Origin: Haloferax mediterranei ATCC 33500
GTDB lineage: Archaea > Halobacteriota > Halobacteria > Halobacteriales > Haloferacaceae
Assembly: GCF_000306765.2 (NCBI RefSeq)
Contig: NC_017943.1
Coordinates: forward strand, 248,001-312,000
DNA: 64,000 nucleotides
Reading direction: 5' to 3'
Shown: positions 53,830-62,429 of the stretch, piece by piece
How positions within the stretch are numbered: position 1 is the stretch's first letter
How the letters are laid out: every line of letters starts with the position of its first letter
Notes under the pieces: model-generated
The model's database searches: none
Told to the model about the DNA's origin: nothing
Seen by the model: the letters and a program-made list of their open reading frames with translations, nothing else
Translations under genes and position numbers: made by a program

Positions 53830-53990
53830 AAGCACTACTATTTCTCTATCTGAACTTATGCTTTTTCATTGAAACAACATCGATGGTACGTTCTGTCAGT
53901 TACAAGTGACGATGTGTCTAGGGGAACTATCAAAAGGTGATACATTGAATACGCGAGGATATTTACTGTTGTTCGGTATCGACGTGTGTA

Positions 53991-54335
53991 TCAGCTATCT
54001 CCCCCGTCAGCGGGAGACCGAGATGAGGTTGAGAATTCATTGATGCCACAAGGTCTACAGTAGTAATTATAATTCTCTGACGAGGTCCAAACCGGAAGCC
54101 CGACAACGTATTCCTCCCAATATCGACGAATCAACCCTTCTGTCAGGCGCGAACCGCAGCAGACACAGGTCTCCTTTCTGCGTTCGGACGACCCGAAGAC
54201 ACGGCTATCAACAGTCTGCACCCGCCCGAATTTCGAGAGTTCGCGGCGTCGGGTCAGTCGCCCGCGGAAGCGAGGATTCACGAGAACGCCAGTACTCAAA
54301 GATACGACTGCAAACACAAGGATGAGAAGTGACAC
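53991..54335 (-). CDS. Single-helix membrane protein with a Cys-pair zinc ribbon
   Basis: A 114-aa protein. Residues about 1-20 form a hydrophobic helix (SLLILVFAVVSLSTGVLV), followed by a basic stretch (RFRGRLTRRREL). Two CxxC-like knuckles (CVCCG about 57-61, CRPCG about 93-97) could bind zinc. The start is GTG at 54335, which lies inside the 5' end of the tnpA pseudogene on the other strand. The native N-terminus may thus have been replaced or trimmed by the IS insertion. Homologous small haloarchaeal proteins probably exist, but I cannot name a function. Confidence 0.5.
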   Translation of the reverse strand: MSLLILVFAVVSLSTGVLVNPRFRGRLTRRRELSKFGRVQTVDSRVFGSSERRKETCVCCGSRLTEGLIRRYWEEYVVGLPVWTSSENYNYYCRPCGINEFSTSSRSPADGGDS

Positions 54336-54712
54336 AAGTAAGTATCACTTCGTGTGGTGTCCAAAGTACTGCCATCCTGTTCTCAGCGTGGTGGAGGACG
54401 ACGTGCGAGAGTTGTTTGGTGACACTGCCGACCACTTCGGACACGAGATTCTGGCGTTGGAGATAGCGGTCGACCACGTACACCTGTTCGTGCAAACTGA
54501 TCCGAAGCACAGTCCGGCGGACATCGCTCGGCAGTCAAGTCGTACTCAGGAACGCACTTGCTGGAACGGTATCCCGAGATTCGGGAGTCGTATTTCTGGG
54601 GCGGCGGATTCTGGAAGGTTGGGTATTACGTGGGGGGTTGAACGGCATGGGGACGACAGGAGCAGTGTCGAAGGAAGTGGTTGAACGGCATATCGAGGAG
54701 ACGGAACACTAG
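54322..54712 (+). pseudogene. tnpA: IS200/IS605-family TnpA (Y1 HUH transposase), broken
   Basis: The first 73 codons read a clear TnpA: KYHFVWCPKYCHPVLS (8-23) and the HUH metal motif DHVHLFV (51-57). One base has been lost near 54536, where ARQFKSYSG should continue. In the next frame the text goes on as HLLERYPEIRESYFWGGGFW and KVGYYV, which holds the catalytic tyrosine. A second defect, a roughly 17-base partial duplication containing GTTGAACGGCAT near 54634-54650, precedes SKEVVERHIEETEH and the TAG at 54710. The arginine normally in KYRHPVL is Cys here. The gene is dead. Confidence 0.85.
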
Positions 54713-54732
54713 GTCGAGTGTCGGGCTTCATC

Positions 54733-54809
54733 ACCAGAAATCAGAGATTTCTGGTTAGCAGTCAGACGGCTTGCTGTCTGACGACACCCCCGACCCCGGT
54801 GGGTCGGGG
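54733..54809 (+). repeat. Three-hairpin cluster, probable right end of an IS200/IS605-type element
   Basis: Three perfect stems follow the tnpA stop: 54733-54742 with 54746-54755 (10 bp, 3-base loop), 54761-54767 with 54776-54782 (7 bp), and 54788-54796 with 54801-54809 (9 bp, GC-only apart from one A/T). Such hairpins form the recognition end of IS200/IS605 elements, which in tnpB-carrying elements overlaps the guide-like omega RNA. Here tnpB is absent. Confidence 0.6.
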
Positions 54810-54953
54810 AACTCGCCCTCCAAGGTTGTTTAGACCGGACATCCGAGATGCGCTGCTAAACAGTTAGTGAATCTCGATTAGTAAAATCATGATTAGTAAA
54901 ATTGGGATTTAGATATTCAGAAGGATTATCATACCCCCAGACGAAGACTAGCT

Positions 54954-56351
54954 ATGAGCTACCCGCGCTTTGTCAACCGGAACGACGAACTGGAGATGCT
55001 GGAGTCGCGGTTCGACCGTGAGACAGCAGAACTACTCGTCGTATACGGTCGACGGAGGCTTGGCAAAAGCGCGCTCGTCCGCGAAGCGATTCGAGACCGT
55101 GACGATGCGGTCTATTGGCAGGCTACCGAGGAGACGCCGGATGTGCAACTCGCGAGTTTCGTCGAAACGGCACGCGAGACCTTTCCAGTCGTCGAAGACA
55201 TCAAACGGGACTGGGAAGCACTCCTTCGAACGCTCGGTCGACAGGACGCAATCGTCGTTCTCGACGAGTTTCCATACCTGGTCGAGTCCGACGATTCACT
55301 GCCCTCGAAACTCCAGCGTGTCTGGGACCTCCACCTCGAAGAAACGGGGACGTCGTTGGTTCTCGTGGGGTCGTCAATCAGCGTCATGGAAGAGAAAGTC
55401 CTCAGTGGCGGAAGTCCACTTTACGGTCGGCGAACTGGGACAATCGACCTCCCACCGTTAAGCCTGACCGACGCACAGGAGTTTTACCCAGACACGGACC
55501 CAGAGACGAGTATCGAGACGTGGAGCGTCTTTGGTGGGACACCGTACTATCTGCGTGCACTCTCGCCGTCTGCGTCGCTCGCCGAAAATATTCAGTCGCA
55601 CATCCTTTCGGAACACGGCGTCCTCCACAATGAACCGGAGTTCCTGCTACGCACGGAGTTCGGGATTCGAGAGCCGCAGACGTACTACACGATTCTTCGA
55701 GCGATTGCCACGGGCAAACGCGAAACGGGCGAGATTGCGAACTTCGCCGGAGTCGACTCAAACTCGCTCGGCTCGTACCTCGCAAAGCTCCGGCGGCTTC
55801 GACTGATTACGCGAGATATCCCGATAACTGAGAATCCCAATGCAACGCGGAAGAGTCGCTACCGACTGAACGAACCGTTATTCCGGTTCTGGTTCCGCTA
55901 CGTGTATGGGCAGGAGGGCAAACTCGCACAACTCGGCGACGATGCCTACGGCGAGTTAGTTGAACCCTCGTTTTCGGACTACATGGGACCGATGTTCGAA
56001 ATCGCCTGTCAAAGCGCGGTCCCTCGACTGATTCCCAAGACGTACCACGGCATCGGCTACTGGTGGCACAAACAGCACGAACTCGACGTTGTCGGACTCG
56101 CGGGCGACGGAACACTTGTCGCTGGCGAATGCAAGTACACGACTCGCAAAATGCACGAAGGCGACCTTGCCGACCTCGAACGCAGCGCTGCACAGGTAGA
56201 CTGGACGCCACCGGAAGGCGGTGATCCAACGTACCACTACTGTTGTTTCGGTCGGTCCGGATTTTCCGATGGGTTGCAGGAGACTGCTGCAGAGCGCTCT
56301 GACGTGTCGCTGTTCACGCCGAAAGACATCGTAGATTCAAAATCAACATAA
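54954..56351 (+). CDS. Archaeal ATPase with C-terminal DUF234/PD-(D/E)XK-like nuclease domain
   Basis: A 465-aa protein of the archaeal AAA ATPase/DUF234 class. Walker A is GRRRLGKS (32-39), Walker B AIVVLDEFPYLV (about 99-110) and a sensor region TSLVLVGSSISVMEE (about 133-147). A winged helix follows (about 250-295; GEIANFAGVDSNSLGSYLAKLRRL). The C-terminal region HELDVVGLAGDGTLVAGECKY (about 374-394) has the E-x-D...E-C-K layout of PD-(D/E)XK nucleases. These proteins are common near mobile elements and are proposed to act in DNA-related defence or element maintenance; the function is unproven. It sits right after the broken IS. Confidence 0.88.
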   Translation: MSYPRFVNRNDELEMLESRFDRETAELLVVYGRRRLGKSALVREAIRDRDDAVYWQATEETPDVQLASFVETARETFPVVEDIKRDWEALLRTLGRQDAIVVLDEFPYLVESDDSLPSKLQRVWDLHLEETGTSLVLVGSSISVMEEKVLSGGSPLYGRRTGTIDLPPLSLTDAQEFYPDTDPETSIETWSVFGGTPYYLRALSPSASLAENIQSHILSEHGVLHNEPEFLLRTEFGIREPQTYYTILRAIATGKRETGEIANFAGVDSNSLGSYLAKLRRLRLITRDIPITENPNATRKSRYRLNEPLFRFWFRYVYGQEGKLAQLGDDAYGELVEPSFSDYMGPMFEIACQSAVPRLIPKTYHGIGYWWHKQHELDVVGLAGDGTLVAGECKYTTRKMHEGDLADLERSAAQVDWTPPEGGDPTYHYCCFGRSGFSDGLQETAAERSDVSLFTPKDIVDSKST

Positions 56352-56380
56352 TCATCAACACAGGAAAGTGACCGGTGTCT

Positions 56381-57067
56381 ATGGGTTTTGTCGCCGAATA
56401 CGAGATCGCTTGCGAGGCATTACCGCTTGTCGAGGTGGCGGCAACAGTCCCCGACGCAACACTCGAAGTCAAAATGCAACCCAATCACGGTGGGTATACA
56501 CTGTTCATCGTCTACGTGACTGGGGGAACCGCCGTGTCGGTCGAAGAGGCGTTTGAATCGGCGACATTCGTCGGTGAATACACGCTCGTCGGCCAAGCAG
56601 GAGAGACACGTCGGTATCAAATCAGTCCGGCAGTCAGCATGGAAGCGCAACTGGGTGAGTGTATCGATAACCTTTCGCACCTCCATTCACTCGCCTCGAC
56701 CGAATCACTCATCGACCGTATCTGCGTCACACCAACCGGCTGGATTCAAAGTGGCTGGTTCGCTGACAGGGCAACTCTCGATGAGTTCCGCACATTCTGG
56801 CAGCGCAATGGGTCGTTTACGCTGCGGCGACTCACCTGTGACGGTGAGGTGGAAAAACCGGGGGAAGGGTTAACTGACTGCCAACACGAAGCACTCCGAA
56901 CCGCCTATGGGATGGGGTACTTCGATATTCCGCGAACAGCGACCCTCGACGAGGTTGCAACCGAACTCGGGATTACTGCTTCTTCGCTTTCCGAGCGACT
57001 TCGACGTGCGCAGACCCATCTCATCGAGACAAACGTCGGGCTGATGTGGCCGCCGTTACCCGAATGA
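56381..57067 (+). CDS. HTH-10 (bacterio-opsin activator) family regulator
   Basis: A 228-aa regulator. The C-terminal HTH-10 domain is plain: LTDCQHEALRTAYGMGYFDIPRTATLDEVATELGITASSLSERLRRAQ (about 162-210). The N-terminal part (FVAEYEIACEALPLVEVAATVP) is the BAT-type domain with a beta-rich core. The ATG at 56381 is chosen over the GTG two codons upstream. It lies 30 bases after the ATPase/nuclease gene on the same strand and may be co-transcribed. Target unknown. Confidence 0.88.
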   Translation: MGFVAEYEIACEALPLVEVAATVPDATLEVKMQPNHGGYTLFIVYVTGGTAVSVEEAFESATFVGEYTLVGQAGETRRYQISPAVSMEAQLGECIDNLSHLHSLASTESLIDRICVTPTGWIQSGWFADRATLDEFRTFWQRNGSFTLRRLTCDGEVEKPGEGLTDCQHEALRTAYGMGYFDIPRTATLDEVATELGITASSLSERLRRAQTHLIETNVGLMWPPLPE

Positions 57068-57171
57068 GTGAACCACTACATCAGCGAGGTGCCGTTACGA
57101 AACGAGAGTATATAAATTTCCGAGTGGCTGAGAGACAACACTAACAGACTCCCACTCAAACTCACAGCTCC

Positions 57172-57672
57172 GACGATGGAAGCAAAAGCTGTCACGTCGC
57201 GCTCGCGGCAGCGCCAACAGTCTCTCTCGACCGACTCCTACTGTATGAACCGGCCTTGCTAGTTGGTGAGCATAGAGGCGACGACCTAAGTGACCGAATG
57301 CAAGCACTATTCGACGAGGGGAAGCGCCAAGAAGCAATGTGACTATTCATCGAAGATACAAGTGGGCTTCACGGCGTTGAACAATTGCCATAGTGGCCTA
57401 AAGAAGCGAACCTTCATCTCGCTGAAACCGTAATCCGGGAGAACTACGAAGTGGAAGCGTACGAACTCTCGGAAGAGTCGAATATCGATGTACCGGCGCT
57501 CCTTGTGGCTGGCAAACAGAGTCCAGAACGACTCCGGGATGGGGTTTCGAGTTAGACGAGCGCCTCCCCGAGAGCCGTGTCACCGAACTCAATGGAGTTT
57601 GACACATCACGACCGAATCAGCACCAGCACGTCTTGCGACTGTCGTGAAGTCGTTTATTCGCGGAGCATAAC
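57172..57672 (+). pseudogene. Decayed alpha/beta-hydrolase
   Basis: The frame at 57172 reads EAKAVTSRS-type noise in one phase, but in phase with 57241 it gives CHVALAAAPTVSLDRLLLYEPALLVG, then a TGA (57340), LFIEDTSGLHGVEQLP, a TAG (57391), WPKEANLHLAETVIRENYEVE and NIDVPALLVAGKQSPERLRDG. After a frameshift near 57553 it continues ERLPESRVTELNGV, another TGA (57598), and HITTESAPARLATVVKSFIR. This is the middle and end of an esterase-type hydrolase; the nucleophile elbow is degraded to GSKSC. With at least three stops and one shift it is not functional. Confidence 0.7.
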
Positions 57673-57828
57673 GAGAGAACAAGGTCAGGGTTAGCTGTAT
57701 TGTCCAGTTACTCGGTATTGCCGGCTGAAAAAACGGAGGCGGACGTGTTATCATAATCTACGATGAATGACTTGTCTTAACACCCACATTTTTTACCCAG
57801 GGCACCGTTCGAGACAGTAGAAGAGCCG

Positions 57829-58044
57829 ATGACTCCGGAACAGGGTGGACACACGCCACTTTCTCCTCGAGCAAAGCAGGCTTTCGAGCACCTACAGCCG
57901 ATTATCGATGAGTACGAATCGGGGATGCCTGTGACGGACGCACGGCAACAGTTACAATCGGCAGACCAAGACCCCGATGCTGTCGACGAACTCCTCAATA
58001 AAGGCTATCTGTACGAAGTTGAGGGACGCGTGTACGTGACGTAG
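57829..58044 (+). CDS. Small acidic hypothetical protein
   Basis: A 71-aa soluble protein with two helices (PRAKQAFEHLQPIIDEYES, about 13-31, and VTDARQQLQSADQD) and a short C-terminal beta hairpin (LLNKGYLYEVEGRVYVT), the outline of a winged-helix-like or MarR-related minidomain. It may bind DNA or a partner protein, but no family is recognised. A TATA-like TTTTTTACCC (57786-57795) lies about 40 bases before the ATG. It is separated by only 4 bases from the convergent HD gene. Confidence 0.65.
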   Translation: MTPEQGGHTPLSPRAKQAFEHLQPIIDEYESGMPVTDARQQLQSADQDPDAVDELLNKGYLYEVEGRVYVT

Positions 58045-58048
58045 GGAG

Positions 58049-58654
58049 TTAAATCTGGCAGGGCCGACCGATCTCCGCTTCATAGCGACGCTTCAGTTCC
58101 GCGAACAACTCCTCGCCAACCACAGTTCGGAATCGCGGTGCCGCAGTTGCGAAGAACTCGTCTAAGTTATCGAATTCCGAGAAGTGCGGGTTCGACTCGG
58201 ATTCATCGTATCGGTCCTCTCGTTCGTATTTGAGCGCCTGCAAGCAGTTGTCGACAAGGTCCATATCTTTCACGAACTGTGCGGTTTCGGTCTCACGGGC
58301 TTCGTACGCTTCCCACTGTTCCACGAGTTCGACGTTCGCAAACGGCTCCAAGAAGTCAGTAACAGCACGCCGCTCTGCTTCTTCTTTTTCGGGAGACGAA
58401 ATCTCCTGCTGGTTGGCTTCTGCGCGGGTCGCAATGTCGCCCGTGCGTGCCTCCCCAAGGTCGTGGATAAGCGCCATCGCGGCGGCTCGCTCTCGGTCGA
58501 CGCCCACCTCATCGGCGTAGAGCAGACAGAGCACCGCCGTCCCCCACGTGTGCGCGGCGACCGACTCCGGAGAATCGACGTTCCGTAAAACCCAGCCCGT
58601 TCGGCGTTCGTCCTTCAGGTCGAACATTTCGAGGAGTGAGTCGAGTTGGTCCAT
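58049..58654 (-). CDS. HD-domain phosphohydrolase (YfbR/HDDC2 type)
   Basis: A 201-aa metal-dependent nucleotide hydrolase, probably a 5'-deoxynucleotidase. The HD family ligands are visible: SVAAHTWG (about 32-39), MALIHDLGEARTGD (about 62-75, the HD pair) and FVKDMDLVDN (about 128-137). It belongs with the HDDC2/YfbR branch that dephosphorylates dNMPs. The ATG at 58654 is used; the preceding GTG would add one Met. It is converged on by the small protein gene and stands alone otherwise. Confidence 0.9.
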   Translation of the reverse strand: MDQLDSLLEMFDLKDERRTGWVLRNVDSPESVAAHTWGTAVLCLLYADEVGVDRERAAAMALIHDLGEARTGDIATRAEANQQEISSPEKEEAERRAVTDFLEPFANVELVEQWEAYEARETETAQFVKDMDLVDNCLQALKYEREDRYDESESNPHFSEFDNLDEFFATAAPRFRTVVGEELFAELKRRYEAEIGRPCQI

Positions 58655-58940
58655 CACGAAACTACGTCGTCGTCAGAGCCCTTTGAGAATAGCGAGTCTG
58701 TGAGGCAATTGCAGGAGATTTCTAGACTATTCAAGTTTTTAGGATAATTTAGATTATTTGAATTTCTGGGATTATCTATATGACCAGTGGGTATGCATCC
58801 AATAGCAACGAGAGGAGTAGACACCCTAAACAACGAGAAAGCGTATTCCTCCGATAGCAGCGAGAGAGACACAGGACGCAACAGACACACACAAGCCACC
58901 AAGTACATTATGTCGCTGGACGAAACGTCGGTTTGCAACG

Positions 58941-59678
58941 ATGAAGAAGGTCCTCGCAAGCATCGGAATTGGCAACGCAACCGTCGACACCGTCCTCCCC
59001 TCTGATACGGTCCGTCCGGGTGAGACGGTCGACGCTGAAGTACACATCACGGGTGGGTCCGTAGAGCAGGATATCGGGACGATTCGGTTCGAACTCGAAA
59101 CCCGATACCGAACGGAAGAGGGCTACCAAGAGGTGGACATCAAGAAGTACACCCTTGCCGACGGTCTCACTATCGAACCGGAACAAGAAGAGACGCGGTC
59201 GGTGTCACTCGATATCCCGTACACGACACCCGTTACCCTCGGGAACGTCGATGTCTGGGTCGAAACGGAACTCGACATCAAGATGGCTGTCGACCCCGAA
59301 GACAAAGACTACCTGAACGTCCGACCTACGCCGCGTCTGCAGGCGGTCTTTGACGCGCTCGACGAACTCGGCTTTTCGCTCCACAGCGCCGAGTGCGAGG
59401 CGGACCCGCACAGCTACTTCACGTCACAGCGGCGGTTCATCCAAGAGTTCGAATTCCGGCCCACGTCGGGTGAGTTCCGAGGAACGCTCGACGAACTCGA
59501 GGTTATCCCGCGGCCGAGTGCGGAGTCGCTCGAACTCTTCGTCGAAGTCGACCGCCGGGGAGGAATTCTCAGCGAGCTCGGCGACCTCGACGAAAAGAAG
59601 GTACGAACGACGATTGGGACGACCGACGTGAGCGAGGTTCGAGACGAACTCGAGACGCTGATTCGGAATAACGCTTAA
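58941..59678 (+). CDS. Spo0M-like protein
   Basis: A 245-aa protein with two arrestin-like beta-sandwich halves, of the sporulation-control (Spo0M) family known in bacteria and haloarchaea. Markers are KVLASIGIGNATVDTVLPSD (3-22), GETVDAEVHITGGSVEQDI (about 27-45), VSLDIPYTTPVTLGNVDVWVETELDIKMAVDPEDKDYL (about 93-130) and the C-terminal RFIQEFEFRPTSGEF. Arrestin-like folds suggest a trafficking, scaffolding or membrane-associated role; the exact function in archaea is unknown. The C-terminal half is strongly acidic, as in other halophile members. Confidence 0.9.
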   Translation: MKKVLASIGIGNATVDTVLPSDTVRPGETVDAEVHITGGSVEQDIGTIRFELETRYRTEEGYQEVDIKKYTLADGLTIEPEQEETRSVSLDIPYTTPVTLGNVDVWVETELDIKMAVDPEDKDYLNVRPTPRLQAVFDALDELGFSLHSAECEADPHSYFTSQRRFIQEFEFRPTSGEFRGTLDELEVIPRPSAESLELFVEVDRRGGILSELGDLDEKKVRTTIGTTDVSEVRDELETLIRNNA

Positions 59679-59972
59679 ATTCCGCTTCCGATACGGGCGG
59701 GGACAGATGAGTAATAAACCGAAGCGCTGTCGTGCGTCTTAGCCACTCACCCTCCGTCTCTCGACACTTTTTCTATGGATTCGCCGTATCTGTGGACGGT
59801 TATATCGTCGCTCCAAGATGTCGAACTGGAGTTCGTTCCATTCAGAGGGACAAGACTGCAGACGAGTGCACTCCAGTTTGGTACCTGGCGCTTTAGGAAG
59901 AAAACCGGACAAGAGCCAGACACCTAGAAGTATATACAGAGTGCATAGCGATTAATCCGATGCCGACCATGG

Positions 59973-61871
59973 GTGTTAACTACACTCAAGGAGTATTTGA
60001 AGAATGAAACTGAACCCGTGGCCGCTACAATCGAACTAATCACGGTTGTCGTGACAATCCTCGGGCTTGGAGTTGCCGCTCAAGTCGTCTCAGATAGGTT
60101 GCAAATCCCGAGTGTGATGTTTCTCATCCTCGCGGGTGTCGTCGTTGGACCGGAAGGGATTGGTGTTATCACACCGGGTATTTTCGGTGATGCACTTCCG
60201 GCGATCGTTGGACTCAGCGTCGCAATTATCGTCTTCGAAGGGGCCTTCCACCTTCACCTCGATCGCCTGTACGAAGCCCCACGGGAGACGTTCCGCCTCG
60301 TCACAATCGGCGCAGCAGTCTCCCTCATCGGAACGGCAATCACCGTTCGATACGCACTCAATGCTCCATGGAATGTGGCCCTCTTAATCGGGTCGCTCCT
60401 AGTAGCGACGGGGCCGACAGTTATCACGCCCATTATGAATGTTGTTCCCGTGCGCAACCGTGTCGCCACCACGCTCGAAACTGAAGGTGTCGTCAACGAC
60501 GTCACGGCTGCAATTCTTGCCATCGTAATGTTCGAATACGTTCTACTGGAGACACGTGGACTCCTGACGCTCGTCCGTGAATTCGGGGTTCGATTCGGCG
60601 TCGGTGTTCTTGTCGGGAGTAGTATTGCAGGAATAATATGGTATCTCCTGCGTCATGTGGGAACCTCTACCGAGAACACACCACAGAACGCTCGGTTAAT
60701 CGCCCTCATCGCCTCTCTCATCATGTATGGGGTGGCAGAGCAGATCGCCTCGGAAGCAGGCATCGCCGCCGTTGCTGCGGGGGGGTTCATCCTCGGAAAC
60801 ACCGACCTGCCGTATCAAGACTCCATCGAACGCTTCAAAGGTGACGTAACACTTCTCGTGATCTCGTTCGTCTTCATCACGCTAGCCTCGCTTCTCTCTC
60901 TCAGAGATTTGCTCGCACTTGGGGTCGGTGGATTGGTCGTGGTCATCACGATTGTCGGAGTGATCCGTCCCGCTCTCGTTATGCTCTGTACCCTCGGAGA
61001 CCGCCTGACACTCAACGAACGTCTCTACATTAGTGCAATCGGCCCGCGAGGTATCATCCCGGCCAGCGTCGCAACCCTGTTCGCGCTGGAGTTACAGCCG
61101 CAGAATCCGCAAGCAGCAACGATGCTGGTTGGGACGGTATTCCTCGTAATCTTCACAACCGTCGTCTTTGAAGGAGGATTAGCCCGTCATATCGCACAGG
61201 CCTTGGACGTGATTCCAATGAGGACAATCATCATCGGCGGCGGACGCGTCGGACAAGCACTTGCTGAACGGCTTGAAGAACGAGGCGAGGAGGTCTTGAT
61301 CATTGACAATGACGAGCAAGTTGTCGAAAGCCTCCAAATGGATGGCTTCTCTGCTCGACACGGAGACGGGACCAGTCGGGAAGTTTTGCAGGCAGTGGGC
61401 GGCGGTAACGCGAAGGTGGTGGTGGCGGCGACACCGAAAGACGATGTTAATCTCCTGAGCGCACAACTCGCGAAGAACACGTTCGATGTCGAGACCGTCG
61501 TCGCCCGTGTGAATCAGCCAGGCAACATCGATGCATTCGAAGATATCGATGTCGAGGCGATTTCGACCGCCATGTCGATCGCGTGGTCGATGGACAACGT
61601 GATCGAGCGACCTGCAATCTCTCGCTGGATGACCGAATTAGGTCGAATGGGCGATGTACAAGAAGTCGAAGTGACATCCAATTCGGTTATTGGGAGGACG
61701 GTTTCGGAGCTCATGGCCGAACTCCCCGAGGGCTGTCACCTCGCACTTTTGAGTCGAGAGGAGATGAATCAATTGCCGCATCCGGACGACACCATCAATC
61801 AAGGGGACAACCTGACATTTATTGGTCGGACAGAAGCAGTCCATCAAGCTATCGACTATTGCACCAAATAA
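59973..61871 (+). CDS. Monovalent cation:proton antiporter (NhaP type) with RCK domain
   Basis: A 632-aa cation/proton antiporter of the CPA family with a cytoplasmic regulator. About twelve helices fill residues 18-405; FEGAFHLHLDRL (about 90-101) and ATGPTVITPIM (about 145-155) mark the ion site. The soluble part holds an RCK/TrkA-N domain (MRTIIIGGGRVGQALAERL, from about 415; NAD-type GGGRVG loop) and a TrkA-C domain (EVEVTSNSVIGRTVSEL, from about 564). The start is GTG at 59973; no in-frame ATG exists upstream. A TATA-like AGTATATAC (about 59931-59939) places transcription near 59960. Probably Na+ or K+ efflux in osmotic or pH stress. Confidence 0.9.
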   Translation: MLTTLKEYLKNETEPVAATIELITVVVTILGLGVAAQVVSDRLQIPSVMFLILAGVVVGPEGIGVITPGIFGDALPAIVGLSVAIIVFEGAFHLHLDRLYEAPRETFRLVTIGAAVSLIGTAITVRYALNAPWNVALLIGSLLVATGPTVITPIMNVVPVRNRVATTLETEGVVNDVTAAILAIVMFEYVLLETRGLLTLVREFGVRFGVGVLVGSSIAGIIWYLLRHVGTSTENTPQNARLIALIASLIMYGVAEQIASEAGIAAVAAGGFILGNTDLPYQDSIERFKGDVTLLVISFVFITLASLLSLRDLLALGVGGLVVVITIVGVIRPALVMLCTLGDRLTLNERLYISAIGPRGIIPASVATLFALELQPQNPQAATMLVGTVFLVIFTTVVFEGGLARHIAQALDVIPMRTIIIGGGRVGQALAERLEERGEEVLIIDNDEQVVESLQMDGFSARHGDGTSREVLQAVGGGNAKVVVAATPKDDVNLLSAQLAKNTFDVETVVARVNQPGNIDAFEDIDVEAISTAMSIAWSMDNVIERPAISRWMTELGRMGDVQEVEVTSNSVIGRTVSELMAELPEGCHLALLSREEMNQLPHPDDTINQGDNLTFIGRTEAVHQAIDYCTK

Positions 61872-61993
61872 GGCGTGGAATTTGAAGTACAAACGGAATG
61901 GAAAGGGGCGGACAAAATCGCCTGTGAGCCGGAACAGGACGATTACTGTTACACAACACAACCGCGCTACAACCCCGTCGACCGATTGACCAA

Positions 61994-62002
61994 CATATAA
62001 TA
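61994..62002 (+). promoter_or_regulatory. TATA box of a leaderless GTG-start gene
   Basis: CATATAATA is centred 28 bases before the GTG at 62026, the standard haloarchaeal spacing for leaderless mRNA. It supports GTG as the true start of the small membrane protein. Confidence 0.55.
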
Positions 62003-62025
62003 TCAGCACATCGAGAGTACAAGTA

Positions 62026-62409
62026 GTGCCAGATAGCGATCAAAGGACTTCGTTGAGCCGCCAATTTTCGGAATATGTGCTTATCATAATTGCACTCTAT
62101 ATTCCACTTGCGCCCTACTGGTTCTTCAAGACGGGACCGAGAGTGGGGTTGACGTTCATTCAAATTTGTCTGACCCTCGTTTCCGGGTCAGTTCTCATTC
62201 TCGGTGGAGCATATGCTGTGAAGAGATACGTAAATACCGGCGGAAAAACTCTCGTGGCGATTGATGGATTCACCCTCGGATTCGGTGTGGGTTCACTGCT
62301 GGGTAAGTGGAGTGGTCTCTCAGATAGCAACGCAGTCTTCCCCGGGTTGGCCGGTGCGCTCGTCATTACGCTGGGACTGCTCCACCTCTACGAGCGATTC
62401 GTGCAATAG
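62026..62409 (+). CDS. Small membrane protein
   Basis: A 127-aa membrane protein with four hydrophobic helices (about 16-34, 43-64, 78-92 and 104-122) and a short hydrophilic N-terminus. Start is GTG at 62026, fixed by the TATA box at 61994-62002. No family is recognised. It follows the antiporter gene by 154 bases but has its own promoter. Converges with the hydrolase gene 20 bases downstream. Confidence 0.7.
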   Translation: MPDSDQRTSLSRQFSEYVLIIIALYIPLAPYWFFKTGPRVGLTFIQICLTLVSGSVLILGGAYAVKRYVNTGGKTLVAIDGFTLGFGVGSLLGKWSGLSDSNAVFPGLAGALVITLGLLHLYERFVQ

Positions 62410-62429
62410 GTTTGCATTGGTTGCGAATC

